From: Oscillospiraceae bacterium
GTDB taxonomy: Bacteria; Bacillota; Clostridia; Oscillospirales; Oscillospiraceae
NCBI GenBank assembly: GCA_017435525.1
Contig: JAFSEW010000019.1
Location: 1-57,680, forward strand
Length of the DNA: 57,680 bases
Direction of reading: 5' to 3'
Of the stretch, positions 15,688 to 24,690 are shown piece after piece. The notes under the pieces were generated by a model. That model did not search any database and had not been told where the DNA came from. It saw only the letters and a list, made by a program, of their open reading frames with translations. Each line of letters opens with the position of its first letter. The first letter of the stretch is position 1. Both the position numbers and the translations under genes were made by a program.

Positions 15688-16764
15688 TTATTTCTCTTTT
15701 CGGGTAAGCAGCAGCGCCAGCGCCACGGCGCTGACACCCCCTGCCAGCTTGCCCACGATCATACCCGGCAGCATCTGGGGCGCAAAGCCCGCGGTATAGC
15801 CCAAGTGATCCCCAAACACGAAAGCCGCGCTGACGGCAAAGGCAATGTTCACCACTTTCCCCCGGTCATCCATATCCTTCACCATACCGAAGGTGGCAAT
15901 GGAATTGGCAAGGCTGGCTACCAATCCCGCCGCGGAAGCATCGTTGATCCCCAGGCGCTTACCGAAGCGGATCAGGGGCTTGCGGAAAATCCGGGTGACG
16001 GTATATACCAGAGGGAAGGCACCTGCCAGGACAATGGCAATCTCCCCCACAGTCCGGAATCCCACTTCCAGACTTTCCAGGCCGGGAATCAGGACAAAGC
16101 CCGTCAGCCGCTCAATAATGGCGGCAGCCAGACCTACGGTAATCACCGCCGTGACACCCTTGCCGAAGTAGCCGAACCCCCGGATCATGGCGCTTTCCGC
16201 TTTCCACAATCCCACCGCTATCCCTGCCCCAATGAGCACAATGGGAATCAGGTTTCTGGCTACCATCCCCAGGGGGAACCCCGCCACCAGACCCCCCGCC
16301 AGAATCCCCACAGGGATGGTGACGATACCGCAGAGGATGCCTTTTGCCAGGAACGGCCGGTCTGCTTTCTCCAGAATTCCCAGCGCCACTGGGATGGTGA
16401 ATACCACCGTGGCTCCCAGCATGGAGCCGGTAATCACGCCCCCCAGCATGGCTGCCTGGGAATCCTGGGTCAGCTCCATGGCAAGATTGCCGCCGCCCAT
16501 GTCACAGGCCAGGATGGTTCCGGCGAACATAGCGGGATCTGCCCCCAGGAAGGAAAATACCGGCACAACGATGGGTTTCAGCAATGCCGCCAGCACCGGT
16601 GCCAGACAGATGATCCCCAGCATAGCCAGGGCCAGAGAGCCCATGGCCTGAATGCCGTCGGCAAATTCCTTGCCCAGGCCAAACCGGTCACCGCAGATTC
16701 TGTCCAATGCCCCCAGGCCTGCAAAAACAGCCATCACCAGAATCAGCATCTCATGGGCAGACAT
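15688..16764 (-). CDS. eutH: Ethanolamine permease EutH
   Basis: EutH is the inner membrane protein of eut operons that assists ethanolamine entry at low external concentrations. The 358-residue sequence has about ten hydrophobic helices and family-typical segments such as CDMGGGNLAMEL (about 88-99) and GDHLGYTAGFAP near the C-terminus. It is the last gene of the eut operon; its start overlaps eutN by 14 bases. No terminator is obvious before the metG promoter, so some readthrough into the metG leader is possible. Confidence 0.9.
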   Translation of the reverse strand: MSAHEMLILVMAVFAGLGALDRICGDRFGLGKEFADGIQAMGSLALAMLGIICLAPVLAALLKPIVVPVFSFLGADPAMFAGTILACDMGGGNLAMELTQDSQAAMLGGVITGSMLGATVVFTIPVALGILEKADRPFLAKGILCGIVTIPVGILAGGLVAGFPLGMVARNLIPIVLIGAGIAVGLWKAESAMIRGFGYFGKGVTAVITVGLAAAIIERLTGFVLIPGLESLEVGFRTVGEIAIVLAGAFPLVYTVTRIFRKPLIRFGKRLGINDASAAGLVASLANSIATFGMVKDMDDRGKVVNIAFAVSAAFVFGDHLGYTAGFAPQMLPGMIVGKLAGGVSAVALALLLTRKEK

Positions 16765-16999
16765 GGTGTTCCTCCTGATCCAGAATGGCTACCACCGCCG
16801 CATCCACAGGGGATTCCATGCAGAACCGGCTGGCTACGGTGCCGGTAACCAGCAGCACCCGGTCTCCCCGTCCGGCCCCCACCTGATCCGCAGCTACCAG
16901 TTCCTCTTCTCCGGCGCGTACCACCAGAAATGTCTGCCCCATGAGGCAGCCTGCCTTCCGGGTTGCCCACACAGAGCCAATGACAGTTCCGATCTTCAT
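16751..16999 (-). CDS. eutN: Microcompartment vertex protein EutN
   Basis: EutN/CcmL-type proteins form pentamers that close the vertices of the microcompartment shell. The 82-residue protein begins MKIGTVIGSVWATRKA and contains VLLVTGTVASRF and PVDAAVVAILD, all landmark segments of the family. The length is a little short but normal. Its ATG overlaps the stop of the upstream gene as ATGA, and its end overlaps eutH. It is the only pentamer gene of the operon. Confidence 0.92.
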   Translation of the reverse strand: MKIGTVIGSVWATRKAGCLMGQTFLVVRAGEEELVAADQVGAGRGDRVLLVTGTVASRFCMESPVDAAVVAILDQEEHHVCP

Positions 17000-17391
17000 T
17001 CCGATCCCTCCAAAATTTCCTTCGCCAGGGGCGTCAGCACCGCTCCCGGCCCGGGGTTTCTGCCTGAAAGCTTCATGGCTCTGGCTTCCTGGGCTGTAAT
17101 CAAATGCCGGTGCTGTCCATCGGAAAACACCACGCCCCAGTTTTTCAGCTGCCGCCGCGCCCCGGCTATGGACGCAGCCATGGCCCGGTTTTTCGGTGCT
17201 TCCGGCAGCCCCGGGGTGTAAAGCAGTACGCTTTTCCCCTGGGCAAGGGCTTCCAGCGCCGGTTCCTGCGAAAACTGCAGCAGCTGCGAAAATGTCAGCG
17301 ACCCGATGACCACCGCATCATAGGGCGGCTGGGTCACATAGCTGTAGCCCAGGTCTCTCTCCGGCTCCCGGCCGATGAGCAGGGCCTTCAT
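16996..17391 (-). CDS. Unassigned eut-locus protein, 131 residues
   Basis: This cytoplasmic protein has no signal or membrane segment. The segments PPYDAVVIGSLTFSQLL (about 22-38) and EALAQGKSVLLYTPGL (about 46-61) recall a larger protein family found in Gram-positive eut operons. I remember it as the eut-specific hypothetical family TIGR02536, of about 200 residues. If so, this version is short and lacks the N-terminal third. The function is unknown. Position and ATGA overlaps with pduL upstream and eutN downstream show it is part of the operon. The family assignment is from memory and needs a profile search. Confidence 0.65.
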   Translation of the reverse strand: MKALLIGREPERDLGYSYVTQPPYDAVVIGSLTFSQLLQFSQEPALEALAQGKSVLLYTPGLPEAPKNRAMAASIAGARRQLKNWGVVFSDGQHRHLITAQEARAMKLSGRNPGPGAVLTPLAKEILEGSE

Positions 17392-17993
17392 GGGAGAATC
17401 CTCCCCAGATCACCGTTTTGAAAGCCGCAGGCATTGGCTTCGTCATAGTCCAGATGGGCGAAGGTAGCAAAGTCCGGGCTCACCCGGATCAGCACATCTT
17501 CCAAAATCACAGGCCGGTCTGTAAAGGTTTTCAGACGCACCACCTGCTTGTCTGTCACATGGAAATTGGCGGCATCAGCCGGGGTCATGTGGATATGCCG
17601 CTGGGCAGCGATCACGCCCTGGGAAATTTCCACGCTTCCCACAGGGCCGATCAGCGCCGCACCGGGGCTCCCTGCCACATTGCCGGAGGGCCGCACCGGA
17701 GGTGTCAGCCCCAGGGTTCTGCCGTCGGTGAGAGAGATTTCCACCTGAGCTTCCTTTCTTTCCGGCCCCAGCACCGCCACATTGTGAAATTCCCCTTTGG
17801 GGCCTTTCACCGTAACCCGTTCCTTTGCCAGATACTGCCCCGGCTGAGAAAGGGGCCGCACCGGGGTCAGGCCGTGGCCGAAAAGGGTCATGGCCTGTTC
17901 TTTGGTAACATGGACATGGCGCCCGGAGGCTTCCAGGGGAATAAAGAGCTTTCCCACCACCGCCTCCACCAGGCGCTCCATGGATTCATTCAT
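17388..17993 (-). CDS. pduL: Phosphate acyltransferase of the PduL/EutD type
   Basis: This enzyme converts acetyl-CoA and phosphate to acetyl-phosphate and recycles CoA inside the microcompartment. The 201-residue protein has two zinc-binding His motifs, EASGRHVHVT (about 23-32) and AAQRHIHMTPADA (about 131-143), in duplicated barrel domains. The N-terminus (MNESMERLVEAVVGKLF) is an amphipathic helix followed by a break, the form of an encapsulation peptide. I prefer ATG at 17993. An earlier ATG at 18002 overlaps the eutT stop as ATGA but is too close to the AAAGG site. Confidence 0.9.
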   Translation of the reverse strand: MNESMERLVEAVVGKLFIPLEASGRHVHVTKEQAMTLFGHGLTPVRPLSQPGQYLAKERVTVKGPKGEFHNVAVLGPERKEAQVEISLTDGRTLGLTPPVRPSGNVAGSPGAALIGPVGSVEISQGVIAAQRHIHMTPADAANFHVTDKQVVRLKTFTDRPVILEDVLIRVSPDFATFAHLDYDEANACGFQNGDLGRILP

Positions 17994-17998
17994 TGCGA

Positions 17999-18676
17999 TC
18001 ATCCTTTCGGCAGGGGCTTCCCTGCCTTTGCTTGCAGCATCAGAAGATACAGCATGCTGCTCATGCGGTTCAGCGCCTTCTGAATATCCGGCCGGGTAGG
18101 CAGCCCATCCCGATCCGCAAAGGCTTCCGCCGCCGCCAGTTCTGCTGCTCTGGCCGCGCAGCGGCATCGGTTCAGCTGCAGCAGCTGTGCACCATCGGAA
18201 AAATCCGGCATAAAATGGGCAATGCCGAAATGCTCCTGGGGAAAATGAGACAGCTGCCGCTGCTTGTCCTCCGTAAGCCCATAGAGCGTAATTTCCCCCA
18301 CCGGCTCTTCCAGCACATCACACCGCAGCAGCTTTCTTGCCAGCTCCAGAACCGGCGCTGTCTCCCTGCCGCACAGCAGCAATTCCGCTTCCAGCGTATC
18401 CATAGCCCCCCGGAACCGGATTCTCGGATGGGTTTTTCTCACCAGCACATCCCCATTGAGATGGGTCATATGCTCCGGCTTTCCCTCCACAAAGCTGCCG
18501 TCCAAAAGCTTCCAGCGATCTTTTCGCATTTCCTCCGGGGTAAGAACCGCAATTCTCTCCCGATTCAGATAATCCCGGGCGGAGGGGGTGAGAGTATCGT
18601 GCTTGCCCAGCACGAACACCCGCTTCCCCTCCCGGTTGCGGATATTGGCCTTTACCGCCGCTTCATCGTAGAGCAT
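17999..18676 (-). CDS. eutT: Ethanolamine utilisation cobalamin adenosyltransferase EutT
   Basis: EutT adenosylates cobalamin to supply the coenzyme B12 used by EutBC. The 225-residue protein has the N-terminal segment DTLTPSARDYLNRERI and the conserved core VRKTHPRIRFRGAMDTLEAELLL (about 81-103, in two halves), then an all-helical C-terminal part with two adjacent Cys/Arg (CRCAARAAE). No separate Shine-Dalgarno is visible. The ATG directly follows the eutM stop (TAAATG), which suggests reinitiation. The assignment rests on family pattern and context. Confidence 0.85.
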   Translation of the reverse strand: MLYDEAAVKANIRNREGKRVFVLGKHDTLTPSARDYLNRERIAVLTPEEMRKDRWKLLDGSFVEGKPEHMTHLNGDVLVRKTHPRIRFRGAMDTLEAELLLCGRETAPVLELARKLLRCDVLEEPVGEITLYGLTEDKQRQLSHFPQEHFGIAHFMPDFSDGAQLLQLNRCRCAARAAELAAAEAFADRDGLPTRPDIQKALNRMSSMLYLLMLQAKAGKPLPKG

Positions 18677-18982
18677 TTACTTGCCGGCTGCGGGGGTGGA
18701 ATTGCTGCGGCCGTGGGGCAGGATGGCATCCACTTCCGTGTGGGGCCGGGCAATCACATGAACGCTGATCAGCTCCCCCACCTTTTCCGCAGCGGCAGCA
18801 CCGGCATCGGTGGCAGCCTTCACGGCACCCACATCGCCTCTGACCATCACAGTGACCAGGCCGCCGCCTACCTGCTCCTTACCCACCAGCTGCACATTGG
18901 CGGATTTCACCATGGCGTCCGCCGCTTCAATGGCCCCGATGAGGCCTTTGGTTTCAATCATTCCCAGAGAATTGGTATTCAT
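18677..18982 (-). CDS. eutM: Microcompartment hexamer shell protein EutM
   Basis: This BMC-H protein forms the hexagonal tiles of the shell facets. The 101-residue protein shows the single BMC domain: [18 protein letters not shown], then [14 protein letters not shown] and the pore-region residues between them, with a short polar tail. The chosen ATG at 18982 has GGAAAG upstream; an earlier in-frame ATG at 19006 would add eight charged residues not found in the family. It is the only hexamer gene in this operon. EutS and EutK are absent. Confidence 0.93.
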   Translation of the reverse strand: MNTNSLGMIETKGLIGAIEAADAMVKSANVQLVGKEQVGGGLVTVMVRGDVGAVKAATDAGAAAAEKVGELISVHVIARPHTEVDAILPHGRSNSTPAAGK

Positions 18983-19005
18983 AAAATCTTTCCTTTCCGT
19001 TTTCA

Positions 19006-20421
19006 TTATCTCAGCCGCTGCAGGATCTTTTGGGTCAGCAGCTCCACCAGGTCGGCATCCGGGGCAGGGGTTTCCCCTTTGTCCCAGGCCACCCGGCGGA
19101 TATTGATCAGATCCAGCGGGGAGATATTGTTGGAAGAGCTGCTGCCGCCTACGGCGCCGCAGCCCAATGTCAGCGCCGGAAACAGCCCCGTGGTAGCGCC
19201 GATACCTCCCAATGCCGCGGGGGTATTCACCAGGAACCGGGACACGGGAATCTGCAAGGCAAATTTTCGCACCACCGCTTCATCGGCAGCATGGATGGCA
19301 AAGGTGTGGCCGCTACCCTCATGGGTCAGCACCTCCACCGCCTTGTGAAGCACCGCGTCCTCGCTGTCCATCACGAAGAAGGCCAGTACCGGACAGAGCT
19401 TTTCCATGGAATAGGGCCGGGTGGGGCCTGCCTCCTGCTCTCTTGCCACCAGCACTTTTGTGGTGCCGGGCACGGAAAACCCTGCCATCTGCGCCAGGGT
19501 CAGGGCGCTTTTGCCCACAATCTGGGGATTCAGGGTACCGTTTGGCTTGAACAGCAGCTTCGCCAGGGCCCCGGCTTCCTGGGTATTCATAAAATACAAA
19601 CCCTTGGCAGCCCCTTCCCGGCGCACTGCCTCTTCCATGGATTTTTCCACAATAATGCTCTGCTCGCTGGCGCATACGGTGCCATAGTCAAAGGTCTTGG
19701 ACCGGACAATGCAATCCAGGGCATGGCCCAGGTCCGCGCTGTGGTGAATATAGGCCGGGCCGTTGCCGGCACCCACGCCGATGGCAGGCTTGCCGGAGGA
19801 ATAGGCGGCGCGCACCATGGCAGGGCCACCGGTAGCCAGAATCAGCCGTGTCTGCTGCCCCTGCATCAGTTCCCGGCAGCCATCCATGGAGGGAATACTC
19901 AGGCAGCCGATGCTTCCTATGGGCGCGCCTGCCTGCTCCGCGGCTGCAGCGGCGATCTTTGCCGCCCGCAAGGTGCAGGCGATGGCCTTGGGATGGGGCG
20001 AAAAGACGATGGCATTGCCCGCTTTCAGGGCGATCATGGCTTTATAGCACACGGTGGAGGTGGGGTTGGTGCTTGGCACGATGGCCGCGATAACGCCCAC
20101 CGGCACACCGATCTCCCATAGCTTTTCCCCGGGGGGCGCTTTTAATACGCCCACGGTTTTCATATCCTTGATGGACTCCCATACCGTCCGGGAGGCGAAT
20201 CGGTTCTTGGTCACCTTGTCTTCCACATTGCCGAAGCCGGTCTCCCGCACGGCCATATCCGCCAGCTCCGCAGCCGCGCCGTAGATGGCATCGGCAACGG
20301 CTTTCACAATGGCATCCAGCTTTTCCTGGGGAAATTGCGCCAGCTGCTTCTGGGCCTCCTCTGCCCGGCGCAGCAAAAGCCTCGCTTCCTGCCGGGCCTG
20401 TAGATCCTTATCAAATTCCAT
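19006..20421 (-). CDS. eutE: CoA-acylating acetaldehyde dehydrogenase EutE
   Basis: EutE oxidises acetaldehyde to acetyl-CoA with NAD+. The 471-residue ALDH-fold protein has the NAD-binding region with [20 protein letters not shown], and the catalytic Cys in [10 protein letters not shown]. The usual N-terminal targeting helix of EutE/PduP is missing. Instead, after a linker with Pro residues, the C-terminus ends in an amphipathic helix ([18 protein letters not shown]) that could be an encapsulation peptide. The ATG at 20421 has GGGAG at 8-base spacing and overlaps eutL by 11 bases. Homology to EutE is clear. Confidence 0.92.
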   Translation of the reverse strand: MEFDKDLQARQEARLLLRRAEEAQKQLAQFPQEKLDAIVKAVADAIYGAAAELADMAVRETGFGNVEDKVTKNRFASRTVWESIKDMKTVGVLKAPPGEKLWEIGVPVGVIAAIVPSTNPTSTVCYKAMIALKAGNAIVFSPHPKAIACTLRAAKIAAAAAEQAGAPIGSIGCLSIPSMDGCRELMQGQQTRLILATGGPAMVRAAYSSGKPAIGVGAGNGPAYIHHSADLGHALDCIVRSKTFDYGTVCASEQSIIVEKSMEEAVRREGAAKGLYFMNTQEAGALAKLLFKPNGTLNPQIVGKSALTLAQMAGFSVPGTTKVLVAREQEAGPTRPYSMEKLCPVLAFFVMDSEDAVLHKAVEVLTHEGSGHTFAIHAADEAVVRKFALQIPVSRFLVNTPAALGGIGATTGLFPALTLGCGAVGGSSSSNNISPLDLINIRRVAWDKGETPAPDADLVELLTQKILQRLR

Positions 20422-21049
20422 TGGTATCTCCCTTCGGATTCCGGGCTGTTTCTTCCACGGCCCGCAAAAATGCCGCGCAGGCAGCATCACAGGCAGACTG
20501 GCTGCCTGTGAGCAGACCGCCGCCGAAATTTGTCTCGCTGGGGGGACTGTAGAGTTTACATAACTTCACATCCGCCGCTTTCATGGCCGCGTCCATGGCG
20601 TACATGCTCTCCAGTGGCGGCGCGATGAGATAGGCCAGGGCCGCCCCCACCGGGACACCGGCTTCTTTAGCCAGAAAGCTGCCGCAGCTGCTGACCGTAT
20701 GGGCCAGGCACGGCACCCCCACATCCTGAAAGCCCACCCGCTCCAGCGCGGAAAGGGTGGCTTCCATACCGGAGCGTACCGTTCCGGGGTCCGGCCCCGC
20801 CAGAATGCCGATGACTTCTCCGGCATTGGGGGTGGAGGCATTGGAGGCACCTGCGTAGAAGCTCCGGCCATAGATTACCTGCACATCCGCGGCTTTTGTA
20901 CCGGCATCCAGGGCGATATAGGTGGGATCGTCGCTGTCTGTAGTGAGCATGGCCAGGGACGGGTATTCTTTGGGAACTCCCAATGCCCTGCACAGAGAAG
21001 GCGACGCATTGGCCAGGTAGCGCACCGCCAAAACATTGGTTTTGATCAT
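20411..21049 (-). CDS. eutL: Microcompartment trimer shell protein EutL
   Basis: EutL is a tandem-domain BMC-T protein whose trimer has a gated central pore. The 212-residue sequence begins with VLAVRYLANASPSLCRAL and contains SDDPTYIALDAGTKAA and GRSFYAGASNASTPNAGEV (about 60-78), all characteristic. The C-terminal half has the PPSETNFGGGLLTGSQSAC segment. A good GGAGG site precedes the ATG. The start overlaps the eutC stop as ATGA. It is slightly shorter than enteric EutL but complete. Confidence 0.94.
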   Translation of the reverse strand: MIKTNVLAVRYLANASPSLCRALGVPKEYPSLAMLTTDSDDPTYIALDAGTKAADVQVIYGRSFYAGASNASTPNAGEVIGILAGPDPGTVRSGMEATLSALERVGFQDVGVPCLAHTVSSCGSFLAKEAGVPVGAALAYLIAPPLESMYAMDAAMKAADVKLCKLYSPPSETNFGGGLLTGSQSACDAACAAFLRAVEETARNPKGDTNGI

Positions 21050-21954
21050 GCTTTGGCCTCCAGATGCAACCCTACCCCGGATAACTGCTTTTTCAGGATC
21101 ATCTCAATGAGCTCCGCAATGTGGGCACCGGCTTCCACTGCCGGGGTGCCCTGGGCATGGATATTGGAGACCACCGTGCGGCTGGATTCCGAGACCCCGG
21201 TGTGGGGCTTGTAGGTGATATAGGCGGACATGCTCTTGTCTGTCACCAGGCCGGGGCGCTCCCCCACCAGCATACACACCACCTGGCAGCCGGTGAGATC
21301 GCCGATGGCGTCTCCGGCTCCCACCCGACAATAGCGCACAAAGAGGGCTTTGCCGGTATCGATATTCCGGGCCTTCAGGCCGTCCCGGATGGCTGCCATG
21401 CAGTCCATGGCGTTGGCCATCACCGCAGCGGAGGAGAGGCCGTCGCCCACCACGATCTGCACCTGGGGAGCTTTGGGCATGGTCTCCCGGATCACCTTGG
21501 CCATGGATTCCCCGAAGGCACGGCCCTTATCCGGGCGGGTCAGATATTCGTCCTTATCCGTGCACAGGGTCTGTACCGGGATCAGGCCGTTTTCTTTGGC
21601 AAATTCCTCCGGTACCTGGGAGAACACCGCATCCTGGGCTGCGGCGTGGTCTGCCCGGAACCGAAGCATGGTCAGCGTCTGATACCGGGGGCCTGCCTTG
21701 CCGCTGCCCAATCTTGCGGGGGTTTTGGCTTTCAGCTTGGCAAAGGCTTCTTTGTTTTGGGGGTTCTTCGTCAGATAGAGCTTGCGCAGATCCAGCGCCG
21801 TCACATCCGGCACGAAGTCACCATCGTGATACTGGGTATCGGGCTGCTGAGGCCCCGGCTGTGTGGCATGATAGTCGCTGGCCTTCACCGTGGGTTCTTT
21901 CCCCATAGATGCCAGGATCTCGGCAACCATTGCGGAAATTTCCTGCTTATTCAT
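21046..21954 (-). CDS. eutC: Ethanolamine ammonia-lyase light chain EutC
   Basis: EutC is the small subunit of the adenosylcobalamin-dependent lyase that splits ethanolamine into acetaldehyde and ammonia. The 302-residue protein has an N-terminal amphipathic helix (MNKQEISAMVAEILASMG), then a flexible linker. That is the known encapsulation peptide arrangement. The catalytic core shows ARLGSGKAGPRYQT, VVGDGLSSAAVMAN, RVGAGDAIGD and LVGERPGL, as in known EutC. AAGGAGG precedes the start, 11 bases after eutB. Confidence 0.96.
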   Translation of the reverse strand: MNKQEISAMVAEILASMGKEPTVKASDYHATQPGPQQPDTQYHDGDFVPDVTALDLRKLYLTKNPQNKEAFAKLKAKTPARLGSGKAGPRYQTLTMLRFRADHAAAQDAVFSQVPEEFAKENGLIPVQTLCTDKDEYLTRPDKGRAFGESMAKVIRETMPKAPQVQIVVGDGLSSAAVMANAMDCMAAIRDGLKARNIDTGKALFVRYCRVGAGDAIGDLTGCQVVCMLVGERPGLVTDKSMSAYITYKPHTGVSESSRTVVSNIHAQGTPAVEAGAHIAELIEMILKKQLSGVGLHLEAKA

Positions 21955-21965
21955 ACGCGCCCTCC

Positions 21966-23330
21966 TTAAAACAGCAAGCTGGAGCCGTCACCGGCTTTTT
22001 TGGTGAGCTTTCCGTTTTCCGTAAAGCCCATGGTTTCCAGCCATTGCTGGAATTCGGGAATGGCGGTTTTCCCCGTCAGTTCCCGCAGCGCCGCCGTCTC
22101 CCGGAAACCGGTGGTCTGGTAGTTGAGCATGATATCATCTCCGTGGGGGATGCCCATGAAATAGTTGCACCCGGCTACGGTCAGAAGGGTTGCCAGATTT
22201 TCAATATCGTTCTGATCGGCCTTCATGTGATTGGTGTAGCAGCAGTCGCAGCCCATGGAAATGCCGGTAAGCTTGCCCATAAAATGGTCCTCCAGACCTG
22301 CCCGGGTTACCTGCCGGGCATCATAGAGATACTCCGGCCCGATAAAGCCCACAACGGTGTTCACCAGGAACGGCGAGAACCGCTTGGCGAAGCCGTAGCA
22401 CCGGGCCTCCATGGTCACCTGGTCGGTGCCGTGGTGGGCATTGGAAGAAAGCTCCGAGCCCTGGCCGGTTTCAAAATACATCACATTGGGGCCCTGGGCC
22501 GTACCCTCCCGGCGCAGCAGATCCTGGGCTTCCGCCAGGGTCGCCGCGTTGAAGCCGAAGGCGGCATTGCCCGCTTCGCTGCCTGCGATGCTCTGGAAGA
22601 TCAGATCGCAGGGGGCCCCCGCTTTTACCGCCTGCATCTGGGCGGTAACATGGGCCAGCACACAGATCTGGGTGGGGATGGCCCAATGCTCCTGAATTTC
22701 CTTGAACCGCCGCAGCACCTTCCCCACCTGCTCCGGGCTGTCTGTCACCGGGTTCAGACCGATGACTGCGTCACCGGCACCGAAGCTGAGGCCTTCCAGC
22801 ACAGAAGCGGTGATACCGTCGGGATCATCGGTGGTGTGGTTGGGCTGCAGGCGGCAGGACAGAGTGCCGGGCAAGCCGATGGTGGTGTTGCAGTGGGCGG
22901 TGACGGTGATCTTGCTGGCGGCGTAGATCAGGTCCAGATTGCTCATGAGCTTGGCTACAGCAGCCACCATTTCCGATGTCAGGCCCCGGCTTATCTTTCG
23001 GATATCCGCGCCGGTGGTGGATTCATCCAGAATCCATTCCCGGAACTCCGCCACGGTCATATTCTGGATCTTGCGGTAGGCAGGTTCATTCACATCATCC
23101 TGAATGATCCGGGTCACTTCGTCCTGTTCATAAGGCACAGCAGGATTTTCCCGGAGGTCCCGGAGCGTCAGGGCTGACAGCACCACCTTGGCGGCAATGC
23201 GCTCCTGGGCAGTCTCCGCCGCCAGACCTGCCAGCTTATCGCCGGTTTTTTCCTCGTTGGCCTTGGCCAGAACTTCTTTGATGTCTTTAAACAGATAGGT
23301 TTTTCCCAACAGGGTTGTTTTCAGTTTCAT
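21966..23330 (-). CDS. eutB: Ethanolamine ammonia-lyase heavy chain EutB
   Basis: EutB is the TIM-barrel catalytic subunit of ethanolamine ammonia-lyase. The 454-residue protein is of family length and contains GADIRKISRGLTSEMVAAV (about 128-146), PGTLSCRLQPNHTTDDPDGI, GLNPVTDSPEQV and MGCDCCYTNHMKADQND. The ATG at 23330 has AGGAGG with short spacing. A further upstream extension in the same frame runs into eutA and is not expected to be translated. It lies between eutA and eutC. Confidence 0.97.
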   Translation of the reverse strand: MKLKTTLLGKTYLFKDIKEVLAKANEEKTGDKLAGLAAETAQERIAAKVVLSALTLRDLRENPAVPYEQDEVTRIIQDDVNEPAYRKIQNMTVAEFREWILDESTTGADIRKISRGLTSEMVAAVAKLMSNLDLIYAASKITVTAHCNTTIGLPGTLSCRLQPNHTTDDPDGITASVLEGLSFGAGDAVIGLNPVTDSPEQVGKVLRRFKEIQEHWAIPTQICVLAHVTAQMQAVKAGAPCDLIFQSIAGSEAGNAAFGFNAATLAEAQDLLRREGTAQGPNVMYFETGQGSELSSNAHHGTDQVTMEARCYGFAKRFSPFLVNTVVGFIGPEYLYDARQVTRAGLEDHFMGKLTGISMGCDCCYTNHMKADQNDIENLATLLTVAGCNYFMGIPHGDDIMLNYQTTGFRETAALRELTGKTAIPEFQQWLETMGFTENGKLTKKAGDGSSLLF

Positions 23331-23343
23331 AATGCCTCCTGGG

Positions 23344-24690
23344 TCAGTGGTTTTCAAATGCCAGGGTCTTGATCACAACGGATACCGCCGGGCCCACGGG
23401 ATTTCCGATATCCAGATAGCTCTGCCTGGGGATATGCAGCCCGTCCAGGCACAGAATCGGCACATGGTCCGGCAGCCGCAGGGCCAGGGCATGGCCCAGA
23501 GCCTTGGCCATGTCCGCTTTCAGGGCCACATAGCAGGGCTTTTCCCCGGTAGCTTCCGCAACAGCATCTGCCAGGGTGCGGATATAGCCGTAATCCGGTG
23601 CATTGCGACCCGGCAAATGGAGCACACCCCAGGCATCCTGGCTTTCCAATGCCCTGCGGATAGATACCGCATTCTCTGCTTCCGGCACAGCCACCGGCAG
23701 ATTCTTCACCGGCAGCGCCGCGCCTCGGAGAAACACGGTGCTGCCGGAAAGCTGGGTGCTGTAGCACCCGGCGCCAATGACGGTAGCCCGGATCGTTTCG
23801 CTGCCCAGCCGATAATTCCCCCGGCACAAATTGCTTTCCCGGATGGCCTGCCCCAGCAGCGGGCCTAAATCCCCATAGGCATCCCAGGGATGCTCCCGGT
23901 CGATACAGTCCGCCACGCCCCCGGAAAAAGAGGGGATTGCCTCCGGCTGAGGAGCCATCTCCCCTGCCCCCGGGGTGAGAAAATGGGTAAATTCCGGTGT
24001 CTTTTCCCGGCGTCCTGCGGCCATTTCCAGAATGGCCGCCAGTTTTTCGGCAATCTCCCAGGCTGCATCCCGGGTAATAATCTCTCCCACGGAAAGGGGT
24101 ATCCGCCCCTGCAGCACCGGGGAAAGATAGGTGATGCGATGATGCGCATCAAATTTGATCAGCCGCCCGCCCACATTCAGGCAGCCCACCGCCTCTATAT
24201 TTCCTTCCCGGCACAATGCCAGATTGGATGTGCCGCCGCCGATATCCATGTGCAGCACCGGGGCTGCTTCTGAAGCTTGCAGCGCCCCGGCACCCCTGGC
24301 AGCCAATGCGCTTTCCAGTTCCGGCCCTGCGGTCGCTACCACAAAATCCCCGGCAAAGTCCGACAGCATTTCCACCACGGTCGCCGCATTCTCCTTCCGG
24401 GAAGTCTCCCCGGTGATGATTACGGCACCTGTGTCCACTTCGCTGCGCCGGATTCCGGCCTTTTGATATTCTACTTCCACCAGCAGCCGCAGCTTTTCCC
24501 CGTCGATGAGATCTCCGGAAAGCAGGGGCGTGAAATGCACCGGGCTTTTATAGAGGATGTGCCTGTCAGTGATTTCCATCCGGGGTACGGTGAATGCCGA
24601 ACCACGGTTGCGCACCTGCAGCTGGGAAAACACCAGCTGCGTGGTGGTTGTGCCCACATCCAGTCCTACAGAAAGCAGCTGCTTATCCAT
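23344..24690 (-). CDS. eutA: Ethanolamine ammonia-lyase reactivating factor EutA
   Basis: EutA is an ATP-dependent chaperone that releases damaged cobalamin from EutBC. The 448-residue protein has an actin/Hsp70-type phosphate loop near the N-terminus (GLDVGTTTTQLVFS, about 8-21) and a second loop HMDIGGGTSNLALC (about 148-161), plus GGVADCIDRE downstream. The chosen ATG overlaps the eutG end by 8 bases. The alternative TTG at 24699 would add only three residues. The length matches the family. Confidence 0.93.
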   Translation of the reverse strand: MDKQLLSVGLDVGTTTTQLVFSQLQVRNRGSAFTVPRMEITDRHILYKSPVHFTPLLSGDLIDGEKLRLLVEVEYQKAGIRRSEVDTGAVIITGETSRKENAATVVEMLSDFAGDFVVATAGPELESALAARGAGALQASEAAPVLHMDIGGGTSNLALCREGNIEAVGCLNVGGRLIKFDAHHRITYLSPVLQGRIPLSVGEIITRDAAWEIAEKLAAILEMAAGRREKTPEFTHFLTPGAGEMAPQPEAIPSFSGGVADCIDREHPWDAYGDLGPLLGQAIRESNLCRGNYRLGSETIRATVIGAGCYSTQLSGSTVFLRGAALPVKNLPVAVPEAENAVSIRRALESQDAWGVLHLPGRNAPDYGYIRTLADAVAEATGEKPCYVALKADMAKALGHALALRLPDHVPILCLDGLHIPRQSYLDIGNPVGPAVSVVIKTLAFENH

